Source: Saprospiraceae bacterium (GTDB taxonomy: Bacteria; Bacteroidota; Bacteroidia; Chitinophagales; Saprospiraceae). Taken from it: DNA of 64,000 nucleotides. The stretch is taken from positions 868,001 through 932,000 of the forward strand of contig JADJTQ010000003.1 of NCBI GenBank assembly GCA_016711125.1, read 5' to 3'. The position numbers were made by a program, and so were the translations under genes. Shown here one piece after another: positions 30,719 through 40,743 of this stretch. Position 1 is the first letter of the stretch, and every line of letters begins with the position of its first letter. Under the pieces are notes generated by a model. That model had not been told where the DNA came from, did not search any database, and saw only the letters and a list, made by a program, of their open reading frames with translations.

Positions 30719-31522
30719 ATGCGAGTTCCCTTTATTGTTGCTCTTTTTTACCTCACCTCATCGGTGTTTGCCCAGAAACTTTTGGTTGAGGGATCAATTC
30801 AAATCAATGATTCGGAGGAAGTGAACCCTTCACCAGGGACCATCTAGTGGAGCGGCACGGATTTTCTCGGATGGAATGGTACCAAATGGATTTCCTTGAC
30901 AACTGGAGTAGCCTTTGAAGGTGAAGTCGAAGATTTTGATGGTAATATCTATCGAACCGTAAAAATCGGTGGACAGATATGGATGGCAGAAAACCTCCGA
31001 ACTGAACATTTTAGCGAAAGCACCCCTATTCCGGAGGTCAATAATAACTCGACCTGGCAAAGTGCCAATTTTGGAGCCTGGTGTTATTATGATACTCTAG
31101 AAAGTTACAATCAGCCATATGGAAAGCTTTACAATTGGTTTGCCGTAAATGATGTCCGGGGATTGTGCCCTGTAGGTTGGCATGTCCCCACTGCCACGGA
31201 TTGGTCTTCGCTCACCAGCTTTTTGGGAGGCGCTGTTAATGCCGGTAAAAAAACGAAAGAGGTAGGAAATGCCCACTGGTTATTCGAAAACACCGATGCC
31301 ACCAACGAAAGTGGATTCACAGCACTTCCCGGAGGATATCGGCAGTCTGCTGGGACATTTGCAGAATTGGGCTATATTGGCAATTGGTGGAGCAGCACAT
31401 CCACTGACATGACCAATGCTTCTTATCAAGTCTTATGGTACCCTATTGGAACATGGCTTTTTGAGAGCCTTATGCAAAACAATAGTATTGGCAATTCTGT
31501 ACGTTGCCTCAAAAATCCCTAA
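30719..31522 (+). pseudogene. FISUMP-domain secreted protein B, in-frame TAG
   Basis: ATG 30719 starts a signal peptide (MRVPFIVALFYLTSSVFAQ) and the same opening as protein A (LVEGSIQINDSEE ... PSPGTI). The next codon is TAG (30845-30847) where protein A has CAG (GTIQW), so one C-to-T change makes a nonsense codon. Downstream the frame is intact: WMAENLRTEHF, AWCYYD, YGKLYNWFAVND, LCPVGWHVPTATDW, GFTALPGGYRQ and SVRCLKNP. It is the FISUMP domain of secreted Bacteroidota proteins and its function is unknown. A strong hairpin follows the stop. Confidence 0.75.
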
Positions 31523-32150
31523 AAGCAAACTAATATTGATAATACTTCGTGTACTTTTGGTTTGATCCAAAAGTACCAAAAGATCAAGGCTGTAAGGTCT
31601 AAACCTAAAACAGGAGGAGAAAGCAGTAGATAATTATTTGTCTAACTACAATCGTGTAAAGACGGTTTATCAAATTAATACTAATCTAGATCATATTCAT
31701 TTTATTACTAAAATTGCTAAAAATGTTATTAAGCAGTACATTCGAATTTATGAACTCTACGATATTCAAGAAAGTTCTTGATCTAAGCCATATGGCACTA
31801 TCACTGGACATCCATCCCTTCGGGAATCGCTCGTTCATCCCTTAAGGCCGATCACGAGACCTTTTGTCAAAGGTCTTTGTAAAGTCGTTGCTTTGGCCTC
31901 TGGATCCATTGATAATCAATGGTTTGTATTTTAATTAAGGCATCCAAAATACCTATAGTTGGAATTAATCGGACAAGGAAGTTCAATATCACATAATTAT
32001 TACTTTTCTTCAGCCCATAAACACGCGAACCATTGATATTGAAGAAAAAAAGATAATCTCAAAATTATTGAAAGAAGTAACACCAACTGACAGATGCTAA
32101 ACTTTCATCGAGCCGGATTTTGAATGTGAAGATTTCATTTTAAACTTCCG
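31523..32150. other. Gene-poor interval
   Basis: Apart from the hairpin at 31551-31576 I see only AT-rich sequence with short broken frames. No gene can be supported. Confidence 0.35.
31551..31576 (+). terminator. Hairpin downstream of FISUMP protein B
   Basis: A perfect 10-bp stem GTACTTTTGG/CCAAAAGTAC with a 6-nt loop lies 28 bp after the FISUMP B stop. There is no long U-tract. A related 10-bp hairpin occurs at 58672-58697, so this may also be a dispersed repeat. Confidence 0.45.
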
Positions 32151-32294
32151 TTAGCACTGTAAATGTCCTTTCAGAAATACAATCACAAATATCCAAACCA
32201 AACCCTAGATTAGAAAAAACAAAAAGCCGGCTAGTCCGATGCCTTTTAGCCACCGCATTAGTTTATCACGCTTCACAACTGGCTTTTTGTCCAT
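32151..32294 (-). pseudogene. Small single-pass membrane protein with premature TAG
   Basis: ATG at 32294 reads MDKKPVVKRDKLMRWLKGIG then a hydrophobic AGFLFFLI, a TAG at 32207-32205, and in the same frame GLVWIFVIVFLKGH before a TAA. A basic head followed by one membrane helix with a short tail is a common Bacteroidota small-protein pattern, and the TAG falls in the middle of the helix. Either a nonsense mutation or a base-call error would explain it. The protein is too short for firm assignment. Confidence 0.4.
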
Positions 32295-32634
32295 GGATTT
32301 GACGTCTTTAATGCACTTCGAACGCCGAATATCGGGATAGAAACCGAAAATCGATGAATTTTCCCTGGTTATTGCCACGAGATGGACAGAAAATGGGCGA
32401 AAATAAGATGGTCTAAGATTGGAAACTTAACAACTCAATGGGTAGTTGAATCGACCTGATCTCTATCAAGGAGAAGATACGGATGGTCAATGCAGCTGGA
32501 GTCAGTGGCTAAATTGGGTTTATTTGATCAGTCTTTGGAATCATGTGATTTACCAATAAGGAATTATAAGGAATCCTGATTTTTACCGGTTAAATGAAGA
32601 TTTTTGTATCATTAGAGAAACAGAAAAGAATCAA
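32295..32634. other. Gene-free interval upstream of pgm
   Basis: This 340-bp stretch holds the presumed promoter of the phosphoglucomutase gene. No coding sequence or repeat is seen. Confidence 0.35.
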
Positions 32635-34275
32635 GTGAAAATATCTCCCTTTGCTGGTAAGCGAACAGAGCATCAGATGCTCGCCAATATTCCAAGGCTG
32701 ATTACATCTTATTATTCAAGAGTGCCTGATCCGGCCATTCCCGAACAGCGTGTTTCATTTGGCACTTCTGGTCATCGTGGATCTTCGTTTAAAAACTCGT
32801 TTAATGAACACCATATACTGGCAATAGCTCAGGCACTGTGCCTATATCGCAAAGAACAAAAGATCGATGGACCACTTTTCCTCGGCTTTGATACCCATGC
32901 TCTTTCAGAGCCATCTTTTACGACAACTTTGGAAGTGCTTGCAGCCAATGAGGTGGAAGTAATGATTGCCGAAAATGATGAATACACGCCTACGCCAGTC
33001 ATCTCTCATGCGATAATCACTTATAATAAAGGCCGCAAGACTGGCTTGTCCGATGGGGTGGTAATCACTCCGTCTCATAATCCTGCCGATAACGGTGGTT
33101 ATAAATACAATCCACCCACTGGAGGCCCTGCCGGCACTGATGCCACCGACTGGATCGAAAAGAAGGCTAATGCATTTTTGATGGATGGTCTTAAAGGAGT
33201 AAAGCGGATTCCGTTTGAACAAGCTCTACGAGCTGAGACCACCCACAGACGGGATTTTATCAATCCTTACATCGACGATCTTAGCAATATTATTGACATG
33301 GATTTGCTTCGGGATTCGAAAATCCGAATGGGAGTTGATCCACTTGGCGGGGCTGGAGTGCACTATTGGGAGCCTATTGCCGAAAGATATAAGCTCGATC
33401 TAACCGTTGTAAATCAAGTGGTAGATCCGACTTTCAGTTTCATGACGGTCGATTGGGATGGGCAGATACGGATGGATCCGTCATCACCTTATGCTATGCA
33501 GGGTTTGATCGGGATGAAAAATCGATTTGATATCGCCTTCGCTTGCGATCCCGACCATGATCGCCATGGTATTGTGACTCCTACTGCAGGACTGCTAAAT
33601 CCAAATCACTATTTGTCAGTCGCTATTCATTATTTGGTTAATAATCGTCCGGCCTGGTCTGCGAAAGCTGGAATTGGAAAAACCGTAGTTACCACTGAAC
33701 TGATCAATCGCATCGTAAAAAAATTAAACCGGCCACTGTATGAAGTGCCGGTTGGCCTGAAGTGGTTTGTACCGGGTCTGTTGGATGGTACCCTTTGTTT
33801 TGGGGGTGAAGAAAGTGCCGGTGCATCTTTTTCAAGAATGGATGGCACTGTCTGGACGACCGACAAAGATGGATTTATTCCGGCATTGCTTTCAGCCGAA
33901 ATAACGGCAAAGACTGGCAGTGATCCAGGTCTGATTTACCAGGATTTGACTCAGGAATTTGGTGAACCATTTTATGACCGGGTGGAGGCCAGGGCAAATG
34001 TTGAACAAAAGAATAAATTAAAAAAACTCACAGCTACTCAAATTATCCATAAAGAATTGGCTGGCGAAAAGATTGAAAACATCTTGACCCACGCACCAGG
34101 CAATAATGCGGCAATCGGGGGAGTGAAAGTTAGTACTGCCAATGGTTGGTTTGCTGCCCGCCCATCCGGCACAGAAGATATTTATAAAATTTATGCAGAA
34201 AGCTTTCTCGGAAAGGATCACTTGAATAAAATTATCGAACAAGCGCAGGAAGTAGTTGATGCGGCTCTGAAATAA
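32635..34275 (+). CDS. pgm: Phosphoglucomutase (alpha-D-glucose phosphate-specific)
   Basis: A 546-aa protein beginning at a GTG. Family motifs in order: VSFGTSGHRGSSF (substrate phosphate side), GVVITPSHNPADNGGYKYN with the catalytic phosphoserine in TPSHNP, FACDPDHDRHGIVTP (metal-binding DPDxDR variant), CFGGEESAGASF (sugar-binding loop) and AARPSGTEDIYKIYAESF (phosphate-binding loop). It interconverts glucose-1-phosphate and glucose-6-phosphate in the cytoplasm, linking glycogen or polysaccharide synthesis to glycolysis. The length matches E. coli Pgm. It is the last core gene before the cassette array. Confidence 0.96.
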   Translation: MKISPFAGKRTEHQMLANIPRLITSYYSRVPDPAIPEQRVSFGTSGHRGSSFKNSFNEHHILAIAQALCLYRKEQKIDGPLFLGFDTHALSEPSFTTTLEVLAANEVEVMIAENDEYTPTPVISHAIITYNKGRKTGLSDGVVITPSHNPADNGGYKYNPPTGGPAGTDATDWIEKKANAFLMDGLKGVKRIPFEQALRAETTHRRDFINPYIDDLSNIIDMDLLRDSKIRMGVDPLGGAGVHYWEPIAERYKLDLTVVNQVVDPTFSFMTVDWDGQIRMDPSSPYAMQGLIGMKNRFDIAFACDPDHDRHGIVTPTAGLLNPNHYLSVAIHYLVNNRPAWSAKAGIGKTVVTTELINRIVKKLNRPLYEVPVGLKWFVPGLLDGTLCFGGEESAGASFSRMDGTVWTTDKDGFIPALLSAEITAKTGSDPGLIYQDLTQEFGEPFYDRVEARANVEQKNKLKKLTATQIIHKELAGEKIENILTHAPGNNAAIGGVKVSTANGWFAARPSGTEDIYKIYAESFLGKDHLNKIIEQAQEVVDAALK

Positions 34276-34929
34276 TGGCAGAGTTGGGATGCTTCTTTGG
34301 AAAAGGTGCTTGTTAGTTGATCTTAACATGAGCAGTAACTAACGAATGATCAGGCATCAACCGGTTGTTTTTGTATCCTGGAGAAACAGTCATCGTCGTG
34401 CAAATAGATAGCATTAAATGTCCTCAAGACTATCCGTAGTTTACCTCAAGCGACCTCCTTTATGGATGGATGACTTATGCGACCCATTGCTACGGAGCGA
34501 TTCCTGTGAAATATCAATCATGGGCAATAACCTATCTCGAAGCGCTACCCAGCGACTGGTCAACCGAAAGGTGCATCCGGCCTTAGAGTGTTAGATCAAC
34601 CAATTCATTTTTAAACGATTATAAGTACTTTTAAACGTTTGCTGTTGACTCGTCCTTCCCTTTATCATCATTATGACACATGGCATGAGTGATCCAGGTG
34701 TTGGCCAGGTCAGCAGCTTATTGATCGTGTACTCATAATCAACCGGATAGTCTACCTGAGTCGGATCAGGTGTCATACGTTGGTTTGAAATTGACAACGT
34801 AGCTACGATTTGTGGAAGGTTGTGTATCTTTGGAAAGGTATGATCAGATGGTCGCTCGATGCACTAAATTTAATCCAGAACGATGAAAAAGCGAAGTGGT
34901 GATACAAGATTATGCCGTATATAAGTGAG
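34276..34929. other. Interval between pgm and first cassette
   Basis: These 654 bp occupy the place where attI and a divergent intI would be expected. No tyrosine-recombinase coding sequence is present on either strand. A 68-codon minus-strand frame (34591-34797) exists but matches nothing I know. TATCTTTG at 34825-34832 fits the Bacteroidota -7 box (TAnnTTTG) about 100 bp before the first cassette, but it lacks a properly spaced -33 TTTG. Confidence 0.4.
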
Positions 34930-35321
34930 TTATACTGAAGCTATTCGTCAGGGGATCTATGCTTTCGGCGAACGTGTAAAATTGAATGGTTGTGTTCTTC
35001 GAGATTGCAAAAATACTCGCTTGGAACTTTCTAAAACAGGACAGGAAATTGATTTGGAATGGATTCGCGAACGAGTCGCGAGATTTTTCTTAGCAAATTT
35101 CCAATAGGACAGAAAACAGATTTCAGAAACAGGATGTAGAAAATTAGTTGGCTTGGAACTCGCTCCCCGTATTTTTGCTGGTGGCTTATTTCTTGAACAA
35201 AATAGGACTACTGGAACTGGAAACTAAGATAGAGATACAGGATGCAAAGATTTGGCCTCAGTATAACAATGGCTACCGCGTCATACCGCCCTTCGGGCTG
35301 GTACGCCGGGTAGCCAAGACG
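34930..35321 (+). other. Cassette 1, ORF-less, tandem copy 1
   Basis: A 392-bp cassette beginning TTATACTGAAGC. The only plus-strand frame (to 35107, 60 codons) is not maintained in copies 2 and 3, so I do not call a gene. It contains the conserved non-coding core at 35093-35147 that is shared with cassettes 2, 3, 6, 7 and 17. Confidence 0.75.
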
Positions 35322-35327
35322 TTATAC
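35261..35327 (+). repeat. attC of cassette 1
   Basis: R'' GTATAAC and R' GTTATAC are perfect complements. The inner arms GGCTACC/GGTAGCC and GCCCTTCGGGC form a hairpin. Confidence 0.85.
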
Positions 35328-35714
35328 TGAAGCTATTCGTCAGGGGATCTATGCTTTCGGCGAACGTGTAAAATTGAATGGTTGTGTTCTTCGAGATTGC
35401 AAAAAATACTCGCTTGGAAATTTCTAAAACAGGAAAGGAAATTGATTTGGAAATGGATTCGCGAACGAGTCGCGAGATTTTTTATTAGCAAATTTCCAAT
35501 AGGACAGAAAACAGATTTCAGAAACAGGATGTAGAAAATTAGTTGGCTTGGAACTCGCTCCCCGTATTTTTGCTGGTGGCTTATTTCTTGAACAAAATAG
35601 GACTAGTGGAACTGGAAACTAAGATAGAGATACAGGATGCAAGATTTGGCCTCAGTATTCAATGGCTACCGCGTCATACCGCCCTTCGGGCTGGTACGCC
35701 GGGTAGCCAAGACG
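35322..35714 (+). other. Cassette 2, ORF-less, tandem copy 2
   Basis: A near-identical duplicate of cassette 1 (393 bp) with scattered single-base indels that destroy the frame present in copy 1. The conserved core lies at 35488-35540. Confidence 0.75.
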
Positions 35715-35720
35715 TTATAC
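35655..35720 (+). repeat. attC of cassette 2 (R'' damaged)
   Basis: Same site as attC 1, but the R'' box reads GTATTCAAT instead of GTATAACAAT. R' is GTTATAC at 35714. Confidence 0.75.
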
Positions 35721-36106
35721 TGAAGCTATTCATCAGCGATGTTGCTTTCAGCGGACAAGGAAAATTGAATGGTTAGTTCTTCGAGTTTGCAAAAATACTC
35801 GCTAGGAACTTTCCAAAACAGGACAGGAAATTGATTTGGAAATGGATTCGCGAATGAGTCGCGAGATTTTTTTCTAGCAAATTTCAATAGGACAGAAACA
35901 GATTTCAGAAACCGGGATGTAGAAAATTTATATAGCTTGGAACTCGCTCCCCGTATTTTTGCCGGTAGCTTGTTTCTTGAACAAAATAGGACTAGTGGGA
36001 CTGAAAACAAGATTTGGAAATGCAGGACGAAAAGATTTGGCCTCAGTATAACAATGGCTACCGCGTCATACCGCCCTTCGGGCTGGTACGCCGGGTAGCC
36101 TTGACG
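35715..36106 (+). other. Cassette 3, ORF-less, tandem copy 3
   Basis: A third, more diverged copy of the same cassette (392 bp), with a different segment after the head (ATCAGCGATGTTGCTTTCAG). The conserved core lies at 35877-35929. Confidence 0.75.
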
Positions 36107-36112
36107 TTATGG
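36046..36112 (+). repeat. attC of cassette 3
   Basis: R'' GTATAAC matches the cassette 3 head. R' is GTTATGG, whose last six bases are the head of cassette 4. Confidence 0.85.
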
Positions 36113-36129
36113 GCAATTAAAGAAATCAA

Positions 36130-37017
36130 ATGGCAACAGATGGTACCAAAATAATTGACGGTGATACAGCTCACGATACATATTGGGGAATCATGGATTT
36201 ATACGACAGTGGTGCTGAAATAGAAATGGTTCTAAAAGAATTTCCCCTTGAGCAACCTGAATATTTGGATGACTTTGACAACGAAGTTTATGTGACGAGT
36301 TGTGGCCTGGCATATTGGGAATTAGGGCTAATGACTCCTGAAAGAATCAACTATATAAAGGAAGTTATTAGTAAAGATGCTTGTGTCAAAGAGTGGGCTG
36401 AATACTCTCTGAAAGAAGGAGAATCAAGAAAATCAGTTCTAAAGAGGTATTTAACCAAAATTGAAAAACTTAACACAAAGGTCAGAAGACGGAAAGCGTA
36501 TCGAAAAATAAACAGCTTCATTTTTGACGAAAACTCAGTTCTAACCTTTCTGTTAGCAACAGGTGACTATGCAGTGACTTTATGTGTAAAAATTGACCAA
36601 TATCGTGGAAGCTGCAATTATTGGCTTGTTCCAATCACATACAAATCGAAATCAAAACCAACTATTGAAGAGGTAAGGGCCTCGGAAATTTTAGGGAGAA
36701 CTATCGATAGTGGGCTTACCAGAGAACAGATAAAGGCTTTTCAGCCGGGAGTCGAAAACATTTGGAACTATGAAGGTGGAAAAGCCAATTTCTGTTTTGG
36801 TTTTATCATTCATGGAATTGAACACAAAGAATTGCTTAAGATTAGGGATAAGTTTGAAAAAATTGGAGAACTAAATATCATTAACGGTCTTAAAGAAATT
36901 GGTTCACTTGGGTATGAAAATTCCTACGAACGATATGATGAAATATATTCGAAATTGGATGAGGAAATAAAAATATTTGAATATAAGAAGTACCCGATTG
37001 AAATAGTAATTAATTAA
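36130..37017 (+). CDS. Cassette 4 hypothetical protein
   Basis: A 295-aa protein starting 23 bp into cassette 4. The N-terminal 75 residues (DTAHDTYWGIMDLYDSGAEI, VTSCGLAYWELGLMTPERI) form an acidic helical part. Residues about 75-125 are basic and charged, and the rest looks alpha/beta with a Trp/Cys-containing strand (RGSCNYWLVPITYKS). No signal peptide or membrane helix is present. I do not recognise the family. The stop codon lies just before the attC, as expected for a cassette gene. Confidence 0.75.
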   Translation: MATDGTKIIDGDTAHDTYWGIMDLYDSGAEIEMVLKEFPLEQPEYLDDFDNEVYVTSCGLAYWELGLMTPERINYIKEVISKDACVKEWAEYSLKEGESRKSVLKRYLTKIEKLNTKVRRRKAYRKINSFIFDENSVLTFLLATGDYAVTLCVKIDQYRGSCNYWLVPITYKSKSKPTIEEVRASEILGRTIDSGLTREQIKAFQPGVENIWNYEGGKANFCFGFIIHGIEHKELLKIRDKFEKIGELNIINGLKEIGSLGYENSYERYDEIYSKLDEEIKIFEYKKYPIEIVIN

Positions 37018-37020
37018 AAA

Positions 37021-37088
37021 GCCCATAACAACGCATAGCTCGCCAGCCACCCTTCGGGATGGCCGATCGGCTATGCTAAGCGTTATCT
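37021..37088 (+). repeat. attC of cassette 4
   Basis: R'' GCCCATAAC is the exact complement of the cassette 4 head (G)TTATGGGC. The arms GCATAGC/GCTATGC are perfect. R' is GTTATCT at 37082. Confidence 0.9.
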
Positions 37089-37103
37089 CTCAGCAAAAAA
37101 CAA

Positions 37104-37884
37104 ATGGGATATAAGAAAACATGTTTCAATTGCCAAAAATCTTTCAACAGATGACGCCAAAGATTTCGTAATTAAGTATAAGGAGCAATCAATAGACTGG
37201 GATAAAAAGAGAAATGAAATAACAATAAAAAAACAATTAACAAGTAAAGAAATCAACGAACTCCTTGAAAAGCATACATCGGTAATCATATATTTATACG
37301 AAATTGGATACTCCGTTGATTATTTCTATCAGCTTGTAAGATCCTTATCAAATTGCTTGGTTACAGAGATTCGTCCATCGCAAACAATTTGTATTGAAAA
37401 GGATATTGAAACATCTTATCTCTATGTTCATAAACGAGATTTGATTGATGGGATAATAGAATATACGGATCTTAGAAATAATGTATTTGAAAATTTCTTA
37501 AAACACCTGAATCTTACAAACTCTGAATCTGTATTTAGTGAAGTATTAAAGGAAATAAGACAAACAGTGAAATTTAATAAAGGAACATTTGGTGATTGGA
37601 GTTATTGGCAGCATGGAGGAGATATAGAATTTAATAATACGAAAACTGAAGAGCATATAAACGTACTAATATACAATACAGAGTCAATAAAAGATTGGTC
37701 TCTTTTAAAATTCTTGAGAGCTCACGATAGATATGAAATGATATTAAAGACTATATCACATAAAACTGAACGACTATCAAAATTAATGGACCTATTAGTT
37801 ATGGATGGAAGTTTAATTGAAGTTGAAAATGATATGCGTATGAAACTAATTACCTTGAATAAAAAGCCAAGAGATAACAAGTGA
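37104..37884 (+). pseudogene. Cassette 5 hypothetical protein, frameshifted
   Basis: ATG 37104 opens MGYKKTCFNCQK, with a CxxC pair that suggests a zinc ribbon start. A missing A in the A5 run 37135-37139 then shifts into the main frame (NLSTDDAKDFVIKYKEQSIDW). The product would be about 260 aa, acidic and helical with no membrane segment. The stop codon (TGA, 37882-37884) lies inside the attC, a frequent arrangement in cassettes. Family unknown to me. Confidence 0.6.
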
Positions 37885-37939
37885 TATGAGATCAGACTTG
37901 CTATCGCTGCGTCCGCTCCATATCACCAAACCGTTGTGC
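37871..37939 (+). repeat. attC of cassette 5
   Basis: R'' GAGATAAC complements the head TTATCTC. The arms GTGATATG/CATATCAC are perfect. R' is GTTGTGC at 37933. Confidence 0.9.
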
Positions 37940-38348
37940 CCAATAATTTGTGGTGGCAGGTAAATAACCTGGGACTCGTCTTCGCTCCACAGAGATTTAA
38001 ACATGATAGGGAAATTAGAAAGAGAAATGGAGGACCAGTGGTCCATCGTGTTTTCTTTGCCAAATTTCCAATAGGACAGAAAACAGATTTCAGACACGTG
38101 ACATAGAAAATTTAGATAATCCTGAGCCCGCTTGACGATTGGTCTCGTCGAACTCGTTTTCTGGGAAATCTTAAACATGATTCGGCAAAAGGGATGGAAA
38201 CAGGGTCGTTTTCAAACTGGGCACAACATTACGTATCCGACATGGCGGCCAAATGTAGTATGGAGATTGTTGAAAAATTAGTAAATTGTAAACGGCAGTG
38301 CGTCATAGGGCGGTTCAGTTAGGCCGCCACGATCGTATACGCCAGGCG
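37934..38348 (+). other. Cassette 6, ORF-less
   Basis: A 415-bp cassette with no supported gene. It carries the conserved non-coding core (38059-38112) and is about 90 percent similar by eye to cassette 7 and to the tail of cassette 17. Confidence 0.7.
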
Positions 38349-38354
38349 TTGTGC
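38219..38354 (+). repeat. attC of cassette 6
   Basis: R'' GGGCACAAC complements the head TTGTGCCC. The long arms include CGTATCCGACATGGCGGCC and its imperfect complement. R' is GTTGTGC at 38348. Confidence 0.85.
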
Positions 38355-38765
38355 CCAATATTTTGTAGTGGTCTGTAGAGAACTTGGGACTCGTCTTCGC
38401 TCCACAGCGACTTAAACAGGATGGGGAAATCTAGAAAGAGAAATGGAGGACCGATGGCCCATCGTGTTTTTCTTTGGCAAATTTCAAATAGGACAGAGAA
38501 CAGATTTCAGACACGTAACATAGAAAATTTAGATAGTCCTGAACCCGCTTGACGATTGTTGTCGTCGAACTCGTTTTCGCTGAAATCTCAAACATGATTC
38601 GGTAAAAAGGATGGAGACGCGGCGTGATCAAACTGGGCACAACATTACGTATCCGACATGGCGGCCAAATACAGTATGGAGATTGTTGGAATAGTAGTAA
38701 ATTGGTATACGGTAGTGCGTCATAGGGCGGTTCAGTTAGGCCGCCACGATCGTATACGCCGGGCG
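38349..38765 (+). other. Cassette 7, ORF-less
   Basis: A duplicate of cassette 6 (417 bp) with about 10 percent divergence by eye. The conserved core lies at 38477-38530. No gene is supported. Confidence 0.7.
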
Positions 38766-38771
38766 TTGTGT
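38635..38771 (+). repeat. attC of cassette 7
   Basis: R'' GGGCACAAC complements its own head. Same long-arm type as attC 6. R' is GTTGTGT at 38765. Confidence 0.85.
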
Positions 38772-38816
38772 GCAATCAAAGAAATGACAAACGAACAACT
38801 TTAAAATAGATAAACT

Positions 38817-39766
38817 ATGAAAACAGTAATTGCTCTAATGTGTATTTTTTCTCTTTTGATAAATTCGTCTTGTAAAAATGTCATTGAAAAGGAAGGTTAC
38901 GTAAATGTGGAAGGTGGTAAAATATGGTACAAAATTGTGGGGGAAGGCGATGGAATTCCTCTATTAATTTTTCATGGTGGGCCAGGTTCGAGGAGTTGTT
39001 CAATGATCCTGGATTCTCTCTATTGGCCAAAGACCGCCCTGTAATATTCTATGACCAACTAGGTTCAGGAAATTCGGACAGACCTACTGATACAACCCTC
39101 TGGAAAACGGAACGATTTGTGAATGAAATAGACTTATTAAGAAGTGCATTGGAATTGGATAATCTACACATATTGGGACATTCTTGTGGTAGCACATTTT
39201 TAATAGAATACATGATTACAAAGCAACCGAAAGGGGTGAAATCTGTAATTTTCTCTAGCCCACATATCAGTAGTCCTGATTGGATGGCAGATGCCAAAAT
39301 TTTGCTTTCTCAACTGCCTGTTAATGTTCAGGACACGATTTTTAAATACGAAGCTTTAAAAAATTACAACGCACCTCAGTATCTTGCTGCTACTGATTCG
39401 TTTTATGTTAGACACATGTCCAGAAAGAGTTGGCCTATTATTCCTAACATAGAATGTGAAAATGTACCCGGTTTCAACGATCAAATTTATGAATATATGT
39501 GGGGCCCAACGGAGTTTAATATTACTGGCACCCTTAAGGATTTTGATAGAACAGCTGACCTATATAAAATCACCGAACCAATACTTTTTATGGCAGGTGA
39601 ATATGATGAAGCAAGACCAGAAACTATGTACAAATATCGAAAATTATCTAGGAATGCAAGTGTTGAAATTATTGATGATGCAGCACATAAGACAATGGTC
39701 GATCAACCAGAAAAAGTATATGAAGTAATCAGTAAGTTTCTTAATGAAGTTGAAAAGATTAAATAA
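38817..39766 (+). pseudogene. Cassette 8 alpha/beta hydrolase (proline iminopeptidase-like), frameshifted
   Basis: The N-terminus is a lipoprotein signal (LMCIFSLLINSSCKN). The first frame gives GGKIWYKIVGEG and LLIFHGGPGS (the oxyanion HGGPG motif). A slip in the CT-repeat at about 39014-39022 moves to LLAKDRPVIFYDQLGSGNSDRP and then GHSCGSTFLIEYM, the nucleophile elbow (G-H-S-C-G), with the late Asp and His in EYDEARPE and DDAAHKTM. This is an S33-type aminopeptidase or hydrolase of the periplasmic side. About 315 aa when repaired. Confidence 0.8.
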
Positions 39767-39772
39767 AGACTT

Positions 39773-39904
39773 CACACAACAATGTATATAAAAAATAGGC
39801 GAAATAGTGCTAAATTCAAAGTTATTGGCTCGTATCAAATTTTGTGCTTAAACGAAAGTATTGTGCTACGAAATCGCCTACTTTTCATATACTAAACGTT
39901 GTGT
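39773..39904 (+). repeat. attC of cassette 8
   Basis: R'' CACACAAC complements the head TTGTGTG. The arms GTATATAAAAAATAGGCGA and TCGCCTACTTTTCATATAC pair. R' is GTTGTGT at 39898. Nearly identical to attC 10. Confidence 0.9.
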
Positions 39905-39942
39905 GCAATTTTACAGAACGACACTAACTAATAATTTAAACA

Positions 39943-40739
39943 ATGAAGACATATTTTGTAGACTCATTTACAAATGAAAAATTTAAAGGAAATCCTGCTG
40001 CGGTTTGTATTGTTGAGAACAGTATTGACGAAAAGGAAATGCAAGGCATTGCAACCGAAATTGGGTTTTCAGAAACTGCATTTATAAAAAAATTTCTGAC
40101 AACTCATATAATATTAGATTTTTTACACCAAAAATGGAAATACCTTTATGTGGACACGCCACATTAGCATCTTCCAAAATTATTTTTGACACAACACCTT
40201 TAAACAACATTAAGTTTATAAATATCAACAATGTTGAATTGGTTATTGAAAAATCGGGAACAAAAATTAAAATGCAATTCCCAGTTTATGAAACAGAAGA
40301 AATTGAAGTGCCACAAAATATGCTTATTGCACTTGGAATAAATGAAATTGAGAATAAAAGATACAGTCCAACCAATAAAATAATTTTAATTGAAATTAAA
40401 GACACAAAAACATTGGCTGATTTGCGACCAGACTTTCTTTCATTAGTAAAATCTTATGAGGGAATAAATGGTGTTTTAGTTACTGCACAATCTGACAGCA
40501 TTGACTTTGATTTTCATTACCGATATTTTTGGCCTTGGGCAGGTACAAATGAAGATCCAGTAACAGGCGGAATTCAAACTTTTTTGACAAAATATTGGGC
40601 TACAAAATTGAACAAAAATAAACTGAATGCTTTTCAGTCATCTGCAAGAACAGGCAAAATGAACACTGAACTTAATGATAATAAAGTATTTATCTATGGC
40701 GAAGCCGTTACTGTTTTTGAAGGAATATTTAAAAATTAA
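39943..40739 (+). pseudogene. Cassette 9 PhzF-family isomerase, frameshifted
   Basis: The first frame has YFVDSFTNEKFKGNPAAVC and GFSETAFI, the PhzF opening with the catalytic-region Glu-Thr. One A missing from the A7 run at 40086-40092 shifts the frame. The corrected sequence continues SDNSYNIRFFTPKMEIPLCGHATLAS and later YFWPWAGTNEDPVTGG, a family hallmark. PhzF-like proteins are epimerase/isomerase-fold enzymes with mostly unknown substrates. About 265 aa when repaired. It is followed 4 bp later by a DinB-like gene in the same cassette. Confidence 0.85.
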
Positions 40740-40743
40740 GTCA

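Noticed and set aside
34591..34797. Minus-strand 68-codon frame at the place where an integrase gene would lie
   Set aside because: It has none of the tyrosine-recombinase motifs (no R, H-x-x-R or Y boxes) and is far too short for intI. It is left as part of an intergenic interval.
34925..35107. 60-codon frame in the first tandem cassette
   Set aside because: The frame is not kept in the second and third copies of the same cassette, and its start lies across the recombination point, so it is probably not a gene.
35726..36010. 94-codon minus-strand frame in cassette 3
   Set aside because: It runs against the cassette orientation and is not conserved in copies 1 and 2. The shared DNA is better explained as a non-coding core.
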